DNA of 64,000 nucleotides, from NCBI GenBank assembly GCA_022577435.1, contig JAKOON010000051.1, positions 1,573,501 to 1,637,500 on the forward strand. The letters are read 5' to 3'. The stretch is from Embiotoca jacksoni (lineage: Eukaryota; Chordata; Actinopteri; Embiotocidae). Shown here piece by piece: positions 34,336 through 45,069 of this stretch. The notes under the pieces were generated by a model. The model did no database searches. It saw nothing but the letters and a program-made list of their open reading frames with translations, and was not told the DNA's origin. The stretch's first letter is position 1. Every line of letters starts with the position of its first letter. The position numbers and the translations under genes are program-made.

Positions 34336-36351
34336 AAAGGCACACACTTTGTTGCACCTTTCTGCCCATCTCCGCACAGCTTGGTTCACGTTGAGCCATA
34401 AAAATTGCACCAAAATGCCAGCGTGGATCTGTGCTGTGCTGGGTGTGAAAATAGGACTGTACCTGTAAATTAAACTTAATATTAACTTATTATTTTAATA
34501 ATGGCACTATGTTGGTAATAATGTCAGGAAATGATTGTATGGCTCATTGTGATGACAGTTAAACTAAACATTCCCTTTTTAGGGTGAATTCTCTTTTCTT
34601 AGAAATGCAGCACAGTCAATCTTGGCAGTAGTGTTGCTGTGGAGACTAAACACACCTATTTGGGTTTATATCAGCCTCCCAGGCTGATTCCAGGAAGAAC
34701 TCAGGATCACACAGACAGCCCTGCTCTTAATATTCACTATTTGTTGGTCTTGCTGGTGGAGAGGTCTTTAAATGTGAGCAGCAGCATGACATGAAACAGA
34801 AGCAGGTACCGTGACATCGAGGTGTATTCGACAAATCTGTAGTATCAACCTTTATGACAGCCTCTCTTTTTTTCAATATATCAACTTTTCAACCCAACCC
34901 AAGTTTAAAAAGAACAAACAAACAAAAACTTTTGTCATATTTTTGCTGCTTTTGTTCAGATTTTGTTGTTGTTGTGCATATTGCTTTTTATGATCCCAGG
35001 TTCTGTACATGAGCATTAATAGGCATCCAAACAAAGAAGTTCTAAAAGAACGATCATGGACTTGCACTTGAACATTTTGAAATTAGTTTTGTTAATGTGT
35101 GTAATAATAATAGTAGTAATAATAATAATAATGATAAATATCCGATCAGCGGTCGGGGCATCCCCGGCTGAAACATCCTGTTTGTGTTGGAGGCAGTTTT
35201 TCTTAAATTATGCTTTCAGAGTAAAGGAACATTTAATAGCCTGATAAATGTTAGAACCTTTGAACTCGTTGTTAATTTCTACCCATTTCCCAAACCACTA
35301 CTTAAGAACATGTGCCACTAAGAGAAAGTTTCTGAGAGTAAACTCTGACTGATTTACCTGCTTTTATCCTATTTTTCCTGTGTCGGTCCACGAGAACCAC
35401 ACAGGACAGCTGGACACGTCACTGGTGATCTCTGAGGAACTACGCAGGATGGCTTCTACTTTGCAGGTGATCTCCGTGGATCGACACTCGACAGCAGGTA
35501 CGTAACACAGGTAGAGCTGCAGCAGGTCGGAGACAGACGGGGTCAGAACCGGAATAGCAAAACATGCAAACTGATTTACGGCACTGGTACCTGGTACCTG
35601 GCACTAGGTGAGCTTATTGGACGGACTGGCGGAGGTGGAGTGGATCACCGGGGTTCATATACTGCCAGGTGGTGATTACTGGAATGAGAGACAGCTGTGC
35701 CAGCTGAATGAGGTGTGGTAGTGGGAGAAGTCTGGAGGCGGGTCGTGGACGAGTCCACACCCTCCAGACACAGACCAGAACAAGAGCACATGACAGACAA
35801 TAACAAACAGGGAGAGAGACAGGAACATGAGGAAGAGGTGGTGGTGGAGAACACAGGGACAGACGGAGATCCTGAGATAGCTAGCCTTCAGTATTGTGGT
35901 ACTTATTTACTCTTGTGGAGACAGGAACAGTCACAACACTGATAACACACACATAAACTTGTCTTGTTTTGTTCCTTGTCGAGAAACACTATGAACAACG
36001 AGCGGGGTTGTAACAGCACAGACAGTGCGTCACCTCCACACAACGAACCGCACCATCCCTGCTTCTTCTGAAACAACAGCTGGTTGTTGTACCTCCACCA
36101 ACATTTTAGTTGTTTCTGTTTTTATAAAGTGGGCATAAAATAGAAGCATCTGATAGTGACAGTTGAGTCGAGACGAGACTACACATGCATGAATCATACT
36201 AATGCACTGATGTCATTGCCACCTTTTTAATTTGGCAACATTACTTTGACCTGCTTATGATCTTACTGACCAACTAGTTAGATAGAATTCACCTAATCTG
36301 ATTGATTTATTGACATTTTACCAATTTCCTCATTGTTGCAGCATTTGACCA
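34336..36351. other. unassigned DNA, possible dispersed repeat at 35370-35920
   Basis: No gene is recognised. The segment 35370-35920 (with TTCATATACTGCCAGGTGGT, a GTGGACGAGTCCACACCCTC block and GATCCTGAGATAGC) has the feel of a dispersed fish repeat, but no second copy lies in the window. A short imperfect ATA/ATG run lies at 35103-35136. Confidence 0.35.
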
Positions 36352-36663
36352 GCCTGTTGCGAACCAGCACCCAATTTCACTGCGTGAATATATGTGTCTG
36401 TTTACCCTACTCAGAATCGTTTGCAGCCATTCCCTCCTACTGGTAGACCTCCAGTTCATTTGAACCTGTCAGCATGCGCTGAAACCGGCCGACACCATCC
36501 AATCACAGTGAAGGAGGGGCGGGACAAACGCAGTTAACCACTGACACTGCTTGCTGATTGGTCCATCCTTCATAGTGGCTGTTTAAACGCTAATACGAGC
36601 CAAGTTACCAGCCTGTATTCACAGAGAAGAAAACTGGAGCTGTGACCAACAGCTGGTGCATCC
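36352..36663 (+). mobile_element. MITE family B, copy 2
   Basis: Begins GCCTGTTGCGAACCAGCACC, then TTTCACTGCGTGAATATATG, ATCGTTTGCAGCCATTCCC, GCTGATTGGTCCATCC, and near its end CCAGCCTGTATTCACAGAGA followed by AGAAAACTGGAGCTGTGA. The end block is the inverse of the start block (TCTCTGTGAATACAGGCTGG on the minus strand). This is the longest and clearest copy. No coding capacity; class within DNA transposons is not determined. Confidence 0.65.
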
Positions 36664-37334
36664 GGGCTAACATTTACCACCCTGGGACTAGAACGGGTTG
36701 AAACTCCACAAAACCTCAGGTATCTCTGTATGGCCTGAGTAATCAACATCTTTCTCTATTATTCTTAATCATATATCTAAAATACTGCAATATAATTATC
36801 AAATCCTGTGTTTCAGGAATCTACAGATGGCAAAATTTCTATTCAAACTACCTCATGCACCGAGTGCCCTGCCTCTATCACAGGGCAGGTGAAAAATACC
36901 CCCGGCTGCAGCACTGATCAATCATCATGCCACAAACAGACTGCAGGTGACATGCTTGCCAGGTGAACCTTAAAATATACATGCAGCCATATATCACAAG
37001 CATGACAGGTACATTAGAGAGAGGCACAGGAGTATGAACAAGTCGGTGTCGAGTCACTCTGCAGTCACACACTGTCAGAAATACACACTTTATTTCCTGC
37101 TGGCCATGAGAGCTCAACTGACTGAGAAAATATGATAAATATGAGCTGCATTCACACTGATGGAGGGTACAGCTACACTTTTAGTCCTGCTCTTTCACAA
37201 AAGCTTTTATAAACAGATATCATTTCAGTCTCACAAATACACAGACAAAACAAAGCTGTTTGTTTTTATTACAAATGTAATTAAATGTTTATTATCATTG
37301 TGATTTTTTTTTTTTAAGGAATGCTTAATTGACA
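36664..37334. other. unassigned non-coding DNA
   Basis: No recognisable element or gene. Confidence 0.35.
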
Positions 37335-37725
37335 TGTCCAGTCTGATCCTCACAGTTTTTCTTCCAACAGTGGAGTCCTCCTGGTCGTCTTCCATGAAGG
37401 TCACTGCGCTCACAATGAAAAACATGCTGCAATTAAATAGTGATGTACCGAGACCTTGGAATTCGGTTTATATTTACAGGGAAGTTGTCCTTGGTTCTTT
37501 GTCCACCATTATCTCCATCCATTTGTTCAATATTTTTTCCTCGTGCAGCTGCATCCAGGCAGTTCGACTCCAGTCTCGTGGACCTTAAACTGTTTCCTAA
37601 TATCTGCAGCTGTAGTCACAGGAACATGAAGCTGCTTGGAGATGCTCTTAAAGCCTTTAACATGCTACTCTATCATGTGTTGCTTTCTTCAGTCCATATT
37701 CAGTGTGCACCACACGATGACACCA
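37335..37725 (-). pseudogene. Tc1-like transposase, N-terminal (DNA-binding) half
   Basis: On the minus strand, the segment runs from a start-side block (GGACTGAAGAAAGCAACACA near 37690) through the stretch for a helix-turn-helix (GGCTTTAAGAGCATCTCCAA, GCAGCTTCATGTTCCTGTGA, CTACAGCTGCAGATATT) to a GTGGAGGACTCCACTG-like stretch near 37370. It aligns with 53285-53625, so both belong to one Tc1 family (family D). The paired-like DNA-binding region is recognisable but broken by stops, and the DDE core is absent. Confidence 0.65.
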
Positions 37726-38931
37726 AACTGCAGTGCCAGCCCAAACCCATTTATTGTCATATTCACATTTTACCCACACATATTTTTCAAAGTTTGGATA
37801 GCAAATTGAAATGTTATTTTTGCAAATGGGATCCAAACTATATTCTGAGGTGGTTTAAAATGTGATTTCAGTTGAGTTTCTTCGGATACGTCTTTTATGA
37901 TTTTTTTTTTGCGTCATTTGTGGCAAAAAAAACATGGCTAAGCAAATGTCATTACCACAGTGACCCATGCAGATAGGTTGGGGATGTCTGGACACATCTA
38001 AACTCCAGGTTTGTAAAGGAGGTGAGGAGCCAACACTTGAGTGGTAGCAACTATTAACTTTCCAAGTTGTAGATCATATACACATGATGGTGGGAGGCAA
38101 TTAGACAAAGATGGAAACAATCAGGGCGAGGCAGGCCATCACACATGAAGTCAGGAGGTCAAGACATCTGAAACAAGAGGGAATGTGACTCACCAAAATA
38201 AAACAGGAAATTAAAATACTAAATATGTGAACAAGGAAAACATGACCTGTTGACAGGAATGAGCAGTGTCGGGTCATTCTGCCTCCTGAGGGACCAAGTT
38301 TAGCATGTAAATCCAACAGCATAGCTCAAGGAAACCTAAAACGTCTTATTAGTGAGTGATCATGATGCGTTCCCTCCTAAGTCTGTCATTGACGTAGTCC
38401 TCAAGAAGTACCAGTGCATCCATCATTCAGCCTTACGCATCAGTGGCACTGCAGTATGAAGATGTTTGTAACAATCACACTGATTGCCAAAATGATCAAT
38501 CAGTCAGTGGTACTCCTCACCCTGAGATATTAAATGGCAGTTTGGTAGATGAACACAATTTATTTATCTAAATGTTGTCATGAACTTATCCTGCATTATG
38601 GTCATGATTCATAATGCTATGGGTGTAACGATTGTGCGAGAGGTGCCACTGGTTTTATTGCCAGATTTACTTGTCATTTACACAATCCATATGTGCAGGT
38701 CGTGAAGATGACCCCAGTAGTGGGGCAGTTACTGTGAGGCCTGCAGTGCACCAGCCAGCTCTGTTATGATCACTGAGCACTTTTCATGAGCAGAAAACAC
38801 TTCCCTTCATTTAAATCAAAATATACACCATCTTTGGGATTATGACTACATGTAAGCATATCACTGAGGTCTAGATTTCTGAGACTAGACTGCCATGTCT
38901 CCAGAATTGGAACATTGGCAAATTTGTCAGT
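37726..38931. other. unassigned non-coding DNA
   Basis: No recognisable element or gene. Confidence 0.35.
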
Positions 38932-39655
38932 GTTACGACTGTGGTCGTAGTGGTGTTTTTGTGCATGGGGTTTGTGTATGTTTCCATATGAATGAGAGGT
39001 GCAGCTGGTGTGGCATTTGTATGCAAATGAGTGTACAGGTGCACTAGCCGGATTGGTGGAAGGCGTCCCTGGTGAGGATGATGATTGGTCCCTGGCAGAT
39101 GACGTCCACTACTTCAGGCCAACCCTGACGTTGCTCAAGGCAGGAGGATTTCCCCCCCAGACTCCAAACTGCCACATGCACCTTGTGATTTATGACATTG
39201 CATACCTTTAGTGGTGAAGCTGATAGGGGTGAGCTGCCCTTTATGTTGCCCGTTTTCTCCTGTGTTTGGTTTGGTTAGGAAGGTAAGATTTTGTGATTTT
39301 GGTTTGGATAGGTCAGAAGATTATGTTCATAAGATAGTTTTGTTTTGTTTGTTGTTTTGGCCTTGGCTCACCCCGACAGCATTTTTAGTTCAGAGTATCG
39401 ATTGTTGTAAAGTGTATTAATAAATTGTTATAAAAATTAAAAAAATAAAACCTGCCAAGCCAAACCAATACACAAGGATATATAAACAATAAAAGATATT
39501 CAAATACATAAATAAAATTGTGGTGGCGGGGTGTGGTTAGCTCAGCTGCAGAGGGGAGAGAGTGTTGGAGTGGTTCAGGGAACGGTCCTGGGAAGAGGAT
39601 AACTAGCCCAGCTGAGCCAAATCAAAGAACCCTCACGGTAGCACACGCTTGCTAC
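38932..39655 (+). repeat. putative 5' LTR of gypsy element
   Basis: The stretch begins TGTTACGACTGTGGTCG and ends GCTTGCTACA, directly followed by a primer-binding-site-like sequence, so it has the TG...CA borders of an LTR. A poly(A)-signal-like AAAATAAAACC lies near 39446. No second copy is found downstream of the pol remnants, so the left border is a guess and the 3' LTR is lost. Confidence 0.45.
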
Positions 39656-39656
39656 A

Positions 39657-39675
39657 CTGGCGCCCAATGTGGGGC
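39657..39675 (+). other. primer binding site of gypsy element
   Basis: TGGCGCCCAATGTGGGGC follows one base after the putative LTR end. The position, TGGCGCC start and 18-base length fit a tRNA 3'-end complement used to prime minus-strand synthesis. Confidence 0.55.
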
Positions 39676-40560
39676 ATGGAAATAGGCGGGCAGCACAGTG
39701 AAATGCTGACGCAGATGGTTATCGCGCTGGGGCAGATGCTGGGCGGGATCGCGATGATGCAGCATGACCAGGCTGAGGCGAACAAGCAGCTCCTGGTGGC
39801 GCTGCAGGCACAAGCAGAGCAGCAGACCCGCGCATTGGAGCAGCTCGCGGCCCGGTCAGCTGCGGCTCCACCGGCGCCGGGACCCTCGTCCTTTACAGGG
39901 GTGGTGATGCACAAGATGACGCCTGCGGACGAAGTCCAGTCATTTCTGTAGATGTTTGAGGCGATGGCGGGGGCGTGCGGCTAGCCGCCGGCGCAGTGGG
40001 CGGTAAGGCTGTTGCCGCTCCTAACGGGAGAGGCGCAGACAGCGGCCCTAGGGCTGCCACCCGGGGCCAGACACATATACGCGGACGTCAAAAGGGCCTT
40101 CCTGGACCGGCTGGGCCTGTCCCCTGAGGACCACAGGAAAAACTTCCTGGGGCCCGGGAACCGGCCATTCGCATACGCTCAGCGACTGAGGGACTCGGCG
40201 ACCAGATGGCTGCAGTCGGAGAGCGCAGGAGGAGCACCGGCGGTGGTGGATAAGATTGTGGTGGAGCAGTTCATGGAGGGGCTGCTGGCCAGGACATCGG
40301 CATGGGTCCATGGGCCGCCGGCTTCAGCCTAACCGATTCCCGCGCCACGGAGGAGGATCCAGCAGCAGAGTGTGGCTCGGCCCCTGCCGGCTCCGCGATC
40401 ACTAACCCCCCCCCAATTCCCCGATTCCTTGGACCCAGTCAGCCCCGGCACTCTTCCCGACCTGCAGGGGGGGGTCCTCAACAGCCAGGGCAGGAGTGTT
40501 GGAGATGTGGACAGTCCGGACACTGCCGGAGGGAGTGTCCACTAATGGAGGTGGGACTGA
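39676..40560 (+). pseudogene. gypsy gag remnant
   Basis: From the ATG at 39676 (MEIGGQHSEMLTQMV...) a Gln/Ala-rich helical stretch runs to a stop at 39949-39951; capsid-like sequence continues (LLTGEAQTAALGLP, YADVKRAFLDRLGL, RNFLGPGNRPFAYAQRL-like) to a stop at 40330. A frame change then leads to a Pro-rich linker and the zinc knuckle CWRCGQSGHCRREC at 40497-40538, with correct C-x2-C-x4-H-x4-C spacing. Gag would form the particle and bind RNA. At least three stops or shifts interrupt it. Confidence 0.8.
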
Positions 40561-40589
40561 CGGTTAGGGTTGCCGGCCCTCCAGCACCC

Positions 40590-40913
40590 TCCCCCGGTCC
40601 AGGAGTGACGTACCACGTTCCGGTAAGGATCCAGGGGGGTACACATCAGGCGATGGTGGATTCAGGCTATATGCAGTCTATGATTCATCAGAGCCTGGTT
40701 CGGCCCGGGGCATTGGTGGAGGCATCGTGGGTGAGAATTAAGTGTGTGCATGGGGATGTTCACGAGTATCCGGTGGTGTCAGTAGAGATTAGATATCGGG
40801 GAAAAAAACCTAAAGTGAAGGTTAGCTCCCGCCTTACGCACCCCTTAATCTTGGGGACAGATTGGCCCCGGTTTCATAAATTAATGGGGCAGTGTGCGGG
40901 GGTGCATTCATGA
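40590..40913 (+). pseudogene. gypsy protease remnant
   Basis: In frame with the zinc knuckle: VPVRIQGGTHQAMVDSGYMQ with the active-site Asp-Ser-Gly at 40659-40667, and the flap-side end LTHPLILGTDWPRF. The D-S/T-G triad and the ILGxDW ending are standard for gypsy retropepsins. The domain itself looks intact; the frame ends at 40913, shortly after it. Confidence 0.8.
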
Positions 40914-40999
40914 CCGGCAGGGACATGCAGGATGTGTGCTGTGCTCAGCGGTGACGCGAGGTTGTCCGACACTGCAGACAGGGAGGGCGAACCTGAACC

Positions 41000-41499
41000 C
41001 GAATTACGCTCCATGGAGGATTTTACACTTGAGCAGTCTTGTGATGACACTCTACGCTTTTCCTTTGACCAAGTGATAAAAATTGATGGTCAGTTGGTGC
41101 GCCCTGACGCAGCGCCGTCATATCTGCATTTTTCATTGATTAGGGACACCCAGTTGTTGGTGCCAAAAAGCCGTCAGGAAATAATTTTCCAGGCACTGGC
41201 CACAGGATATGATAAAATACTGGACCGGATAATGGCCCGATTTTACTGACCGGGCATCCGGGGGGATGTGCGCCGCTGGTGCGCATCCTGCCCGGACTGT
41301 CAGCTGGTAAACCAGCCAGCCATTCCGAGGGCGCCGTTGCGTCCTCCACCCTTGATGGAGGTCCCATTTGAATGTATTGGCATGGACCTCATCAGGCCAT
41401 TTCACCGGAGCGCACGGGGATATTGTTTTGTGTTAGTTCTCGCGGATTACGCAACACAATATAAGAACATAAGAAATTCCCTCTGAGGGATTATTAAAG

Positions 41500-41560
<61 letters not shown>

Positions 41561-41795
41561 CGAGGCAGTGCCGTTAAGCAACATTTCTGCAAAGACTGTT
41601 GCGCAGGCTCTGTTTCAGGTCATCTCCCGAGTCAGAATTCTCTGAGGGAACTTTATGGATTACTGGGAGTTAAATCTATTCGGACCAGTGTTTATCACCC
41701 ACAGACTGACGGTCTTGTGGAGCGTCTGAATAAGACTTTGAAATCCATGATTCGTAAATTCATACACGACGATGAACGCAATTGGGATAAATGTT
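41000..41795 (+). pseudogene. gypsy integrase remnant, upstream of RT
   Basis: Blocks in order: QLLVPKSRQEIIFQALATGY, where the two zinc-binding His residues normally between FQA and GYDK are missing; RWCASCPDCQLVNQ with the Cys pair; the catalytic core start GMDLIRPF and FVLVLADYATQY; then, after an inserted fragment, EAVPLSNISAKTVAQALFQV, LRELYGLLGVKSIRTSVYHP and QTDGLVERLNKTLKSMIRKF. The second catalytic Asp block is deleted between VISRV and LRELY. A Trp-to-stop change lies at 41247. The C-terminal third is missing. Confidence 0.8.
41462..41560 (+). mobile_element. (TATC)n-tailed fragment inserted in the integrase
   Basis: About 100 bases, starting AAGAACATAAGAAATTCCCT, then CTGAGGGATTATTAAAGTAT and about 15 ATCT units. 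The unit AATTCCCTCTGAGGGATTA plus (TATC)n is the kind of 3' end seen on Rex1/CR1-type LINE copies in fish. The integrase reads TQY before it and EAVPL after it, so it is an insertion of a very short LINE 3' end. The last bases cannot be told from the host sequence TATC. Confidence 0.7.
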
Positions 41796-42982
41796 TTGCT
41801 GGAAATGGGGGTAATAGAAGAGTCCAACAGTGCCTGGTGTAGCCCCATTGTTCTTGTTGTCAAGAAGGATGGATCTATACGGTTCTGTGTGGACTATCGC
41901 AGGGTGAATGATGTGTCACGATTTGATGCGTACCCAATGCCCCGGGTCAGCGAACTCCTGGACCGGCTGGGCACTGCGCGTTTCTTTACGACACTGGATT
42001 TAACCAAGAGCTACTGGCAGATTCATCTCGCCAGAGTCCAAGGAGAAAACGGCCTTCTCTACTCCGTTTGGGTTATACCAATTCACCACACTTCCCTTTG
42101 GGTTGTTCGGTGCCCCGGCCACTTTCCAACTCCTCATAGACCGGGTGCTGCGTCCGCATGCTGCATATGCTGCCGCCTACCTGGATGATGTCATCATCCA
42201 CAGCACCACCTGGGCGGAGCATGTGCAGCGGGAGGGCGTGGTGCTGGAGTCCCTGAGGCAGGCTGGGCTCACCGCCAACCCAGGGAAGTGTGCAGTTGGG
42301 TGGAGGGAGGTACGATATCTGGGGTACCACTTGGGTGGCAGGCAGATGCGCCCTCAGTTGGACAAGACTGCTGCTATCACGGCCTGCCCACAGCCCAAAA
42401 CAAAAAAAGAGGTGAGGCGGTTTTTGGGTCTGGCAGGGTATTACAGGCGGTTCATTCCGGGCTTCACGGAGCTGACCAGCCCCTTGACCGACCTGATCCG
42501 GAAAGGTGCCTCAGATCCGGTCCAGTGGATGGAGCAATGCCAGTGGGTGGTTGAGAGGGTAAAACAGGCTCTCTGTGGGAAGCCGCTCCTTCGTACACCT
42601 AACTTCTCTCTCCCCTTTACTCTGCAGACTGATGCGTCGAACAGAGGGCTGGGTGCTGTTTTCTCCCACCAGGTACGGGGGGATTGACTGCTCTGTTCTT
42701 TATGAACCGAAAACTATCAGAGAGGGAGGCTCGGTACAGCACGGTGGAGAAGGACTGCCTGGCCATCCGGTGGGCGGTCGACTCCCTGCATAATTACCTT
42801 CTGGGACGTCCATTCACCCTCTGTGAATGGGCTCCGCTCCAGTGGCTCCACCGTATGAAGGATACCAATGCCCGGATCACTCGATGGTATCTGGCTTTAC
42901 AGCCTTTTAACTTCAAGGTGGTCCATAGGCCGGGGGCGCAGATGACCGTGGCCGACGATGCTGACCGTGCCATGAAGATGTA
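41796..42982 (+). pseudogene. gypsy reverse transcriptase and RNase H remnant
   Basis: RT begins in the middle of its N-terminal region with LLEMGVIEESNSAWCSPIVL and FCVDYRRVNDVSRFDAYPMP; FFTTLDLTKSYWQI holds the first catalytic Asp; a frameshift near 42050 is followed by FGAPATFQLLIDRVL and AAYLDDVIIH with the Y-L-D-D active site at 42178-42189. RNase H follows: FTLQTDASNRGLGAVF (Asp), another shift near 42680, YSTVEKDCLAIRWAV (Glu), and CEWAPLQWL where the Asp-His of the usual S-D-H-A-P-L is lost. A trailing VHRPGAQMTVAD block ends it. Confidence 0.85.
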
Positions 42983-43200
42983 GGCTGGTGTGACCAGACC
43001 CAAGTGGATGAATATCTGGGTCTGGACACGTGCCACTGGAAATCATTTGCAGCTGTTGCATCCTGTTGTCTTCGGGTTAATTTTGAAACTATTGGAGCAG
43101 CTTTAACCAGTCGTTATGCGCCAAGACTCTACCACAAACATTAATGTGGACAGGGTGTCCAGACAAAAATGACAGCAGAAAAACTGAAGCTGTAAGTGAT
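42983..43200 (+). mobile_element. MITE family B, copy 3
   Basis: Starts GCTGGTGTGACCAGACCCAA exactly where gypsy sequence ends, then GGATGAATATCTGGGTCTGG, ATCATTTGCAGCTGTTGC, GGTTAATTTTGAAACTATTG and GACTCTACCAC. Compared with copy 1 it has lost about 115 bases in the middle and rejoins at AACATTAATGTG before AGAAAAACTGAAGCTGTAAG. Confidence 0.6.
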
Positions 43201-44523
43201 TATCTGAGAAGGCCAAGACAGCCCTAAATACCAAATCTGAATCTAGGAACTACTAAAAGCTGCTGGTCCAGTGACCAAAGCACAGGATAGCCATTTTCAT
43301 TGGCCTGTATTTTTGTTATTCTATCCGTCCATTTTATTATCACGACATAGTTACCTTAAATGTGGGCTGGTAACTGAATAATGGCTTGGTCAGCAAGCAT
43401 TTATGGGTTGTGATCAAATTTCATACTTCAGCTGTCTGTTCAGTGTGGTTAGTCATAGAGAGCAGGAGACTGAACAAAGTTCAGTTTAGTTTAAATATGT
43501 ATAAATAAAGACGTGATTTGCCCCAGCAAAAAAAAATAAAATAGATTGGGTTGGCATTCAAGCAACTTAATTATCTTATAAATCATTGCTGTAATGATCT
43601 CTCCCTGTGTTTAAGCATCACACAGAATACCTCAAGAGAAAATTCTGCAGCAACACAAGGCATGATGCCTTGCTTGACTCTCAGAGAAGGGTACTGTACT
43701 TAAACCATTTAGAGCTAATTATCAGCCAAACCTCTCCATTATCTACTGACCTGTGCCTACAAGGCTGCAATTATTTCTTTCTTTCAGCCCACATACAGTG
43801 AGCACATTGTAATCAGTTTAATTAGACCAAATACAACTCTCCAGGGTGCAGCACACAGGTCCAGACCCAAAAGGGCAGCGGAGAAACCCACGTAAGTCTA
43901 CTAACCTTGCACTGTGATGAATGGTGTTTAAGATTATGTTGGATAAAGACCAAATTAATGTTCTGTGTGTGTGGCGACCGGGCTATATTTTACTGAATGC
44001 TAATATATGCAGTGCTTGGCATTTGGCCATGCATACTTGCTTTTTAATGTTACAGAAGGCTACATTTTATCCTAAAAAAAACTATTTCACTGGCTCCCTG
44101 AGAGAGGCAGACTTTAGATCATGCAGGCAGAATAACCCATCACACTAGTTTTCCACTGTCCTCTCAGTGGTATATGAAAGCCCGATAACACTGAGCAGGT
44201 AGTTGCTTTTCTGCCGCCTTCTTCCCTCATCATTAGGCCGAAGTAAAGAGGCTCACAGAAACTGAGGCCAGAGAGATTGTATCCTTGATTCAATGTTAAA
44301 CAAGGATCGAGAACAAAAGCAATGACAACCATTCAAAATATATTACAATGTTTTATTAATTTGTCTTGCATACATCTGACAGAACAGACGCACTTCTATG
44401 TGAATCAGTCCAGCTGTCTGCACCGACGGTGTAAATAATACAGTTTTACTTTAACTGTTTTCCTTTAAACTCAACCTGAACCCTTTTTTGATGCCTTACA
44501 TCTATTTTCCAGCCTTTTACATA
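43201..44523. other. unassigned non-coding DNA
   Basis: No recognisable element or gene. Confidence 0.35.
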
Positions 44524-45069
44524 CAACCTTGTTTCCAAAAGAGTTGTTATATTGTGTAACATGTAAGAACAGAATGTGATCATTTACAAATCATGTTAAA
44601 CCCATATTTTATTGAAATAGAATGAAGACAACATATCAAATGTTGAAACTGAGAAATTGTATTGTTTTATGAAAAATACGCTCATTATAGAATTTGATGC
44701 CAGCAACACGTTTCAAAAACATCTCACAACTAATCAGGTTACCATGGCAACATATCAGTAACATGATTGGTTGTAAAAAAGGGCATTTCAGAGTGGCAGA
44801 GCCTCTCAGCAGTGAAGATGGGGAGAAGTTCACCACTCTGTGAAAGGCTGGGTGGGAAAATAGTGCAACAATTCAAGAATAATGTTCCTCAACATAAAAT
44901 TGCAAATAATTTAGGGATTTTATCATCTGCAAAACATCATAACAATATTCAGAGAATCTCGAGAAATCTCTGTAACACAAGGGACAAGGCCAAAAATCAA
45001 TCTTGGATGGCCATGAACTTCAAGCTCTCAGGTTTCACTGAATTAAAAACAAACACGATTCTGCAGTAG
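44524..45069 (+). mobile_element. Tc1-like DNA transposon, family C copy 2, 5' half
   Basis: Begins CAACCTTGTTTCCAAAAGAG after a TA, runs through the inverted-repeat blocks seen at 32.2 kb (ATAGAATGAAGACAACATAT), the promoter-side segment GATTGGTTGTAAAAAAGGGC, and into the transposase N-terminus MGRSSPLCERLGGKIVQQFK, then NNVPQHKIANNLGI and RISRNLCNTRDKAKNQSWMA. The reading is open for about 85 codons to a stop at 45069, with small deletions in the helix-turn-helix region. The catalytic core and the right end are absent. Confidence 0.75.

Larger units (their letters stand above)
39656..42982 (+). mobile_element. Ty3/gypsy LTR retrotransposon, Gmr1-like order, degenerate
   Basis: Internal region with gag, protease, integrase, reverse transcriptase and RNase H remnants in that order. 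Canonical gypsy elements have integrase last; integrase before RT is known from the Gmr1-like group in deuterostomes. The region is GC-rich compared with its flanks. It carries stops and frameshifts, a large deletion that joins integrase to RT near 41795, and an inserted (TATC)n-tailed fragment at 41462-41560. It stops at a MITE at 42983 with no polypurine tract or 3' LTR. It is not active. Confidence 0.85.

Noticed and set aside
35715..35942. 75-codon Glu-rich frame with a 69-codon Ser/Thr-rich frame on the other strand
   Set aside because: Both overlap the same purine-rich stretch of a probable dispersed repeat and neither has a domain.
41268..41367. Minus-strand frames over the gypsy element
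   Set aside because: Shadows of the plus-strand pol frame in GC-rich sequence.
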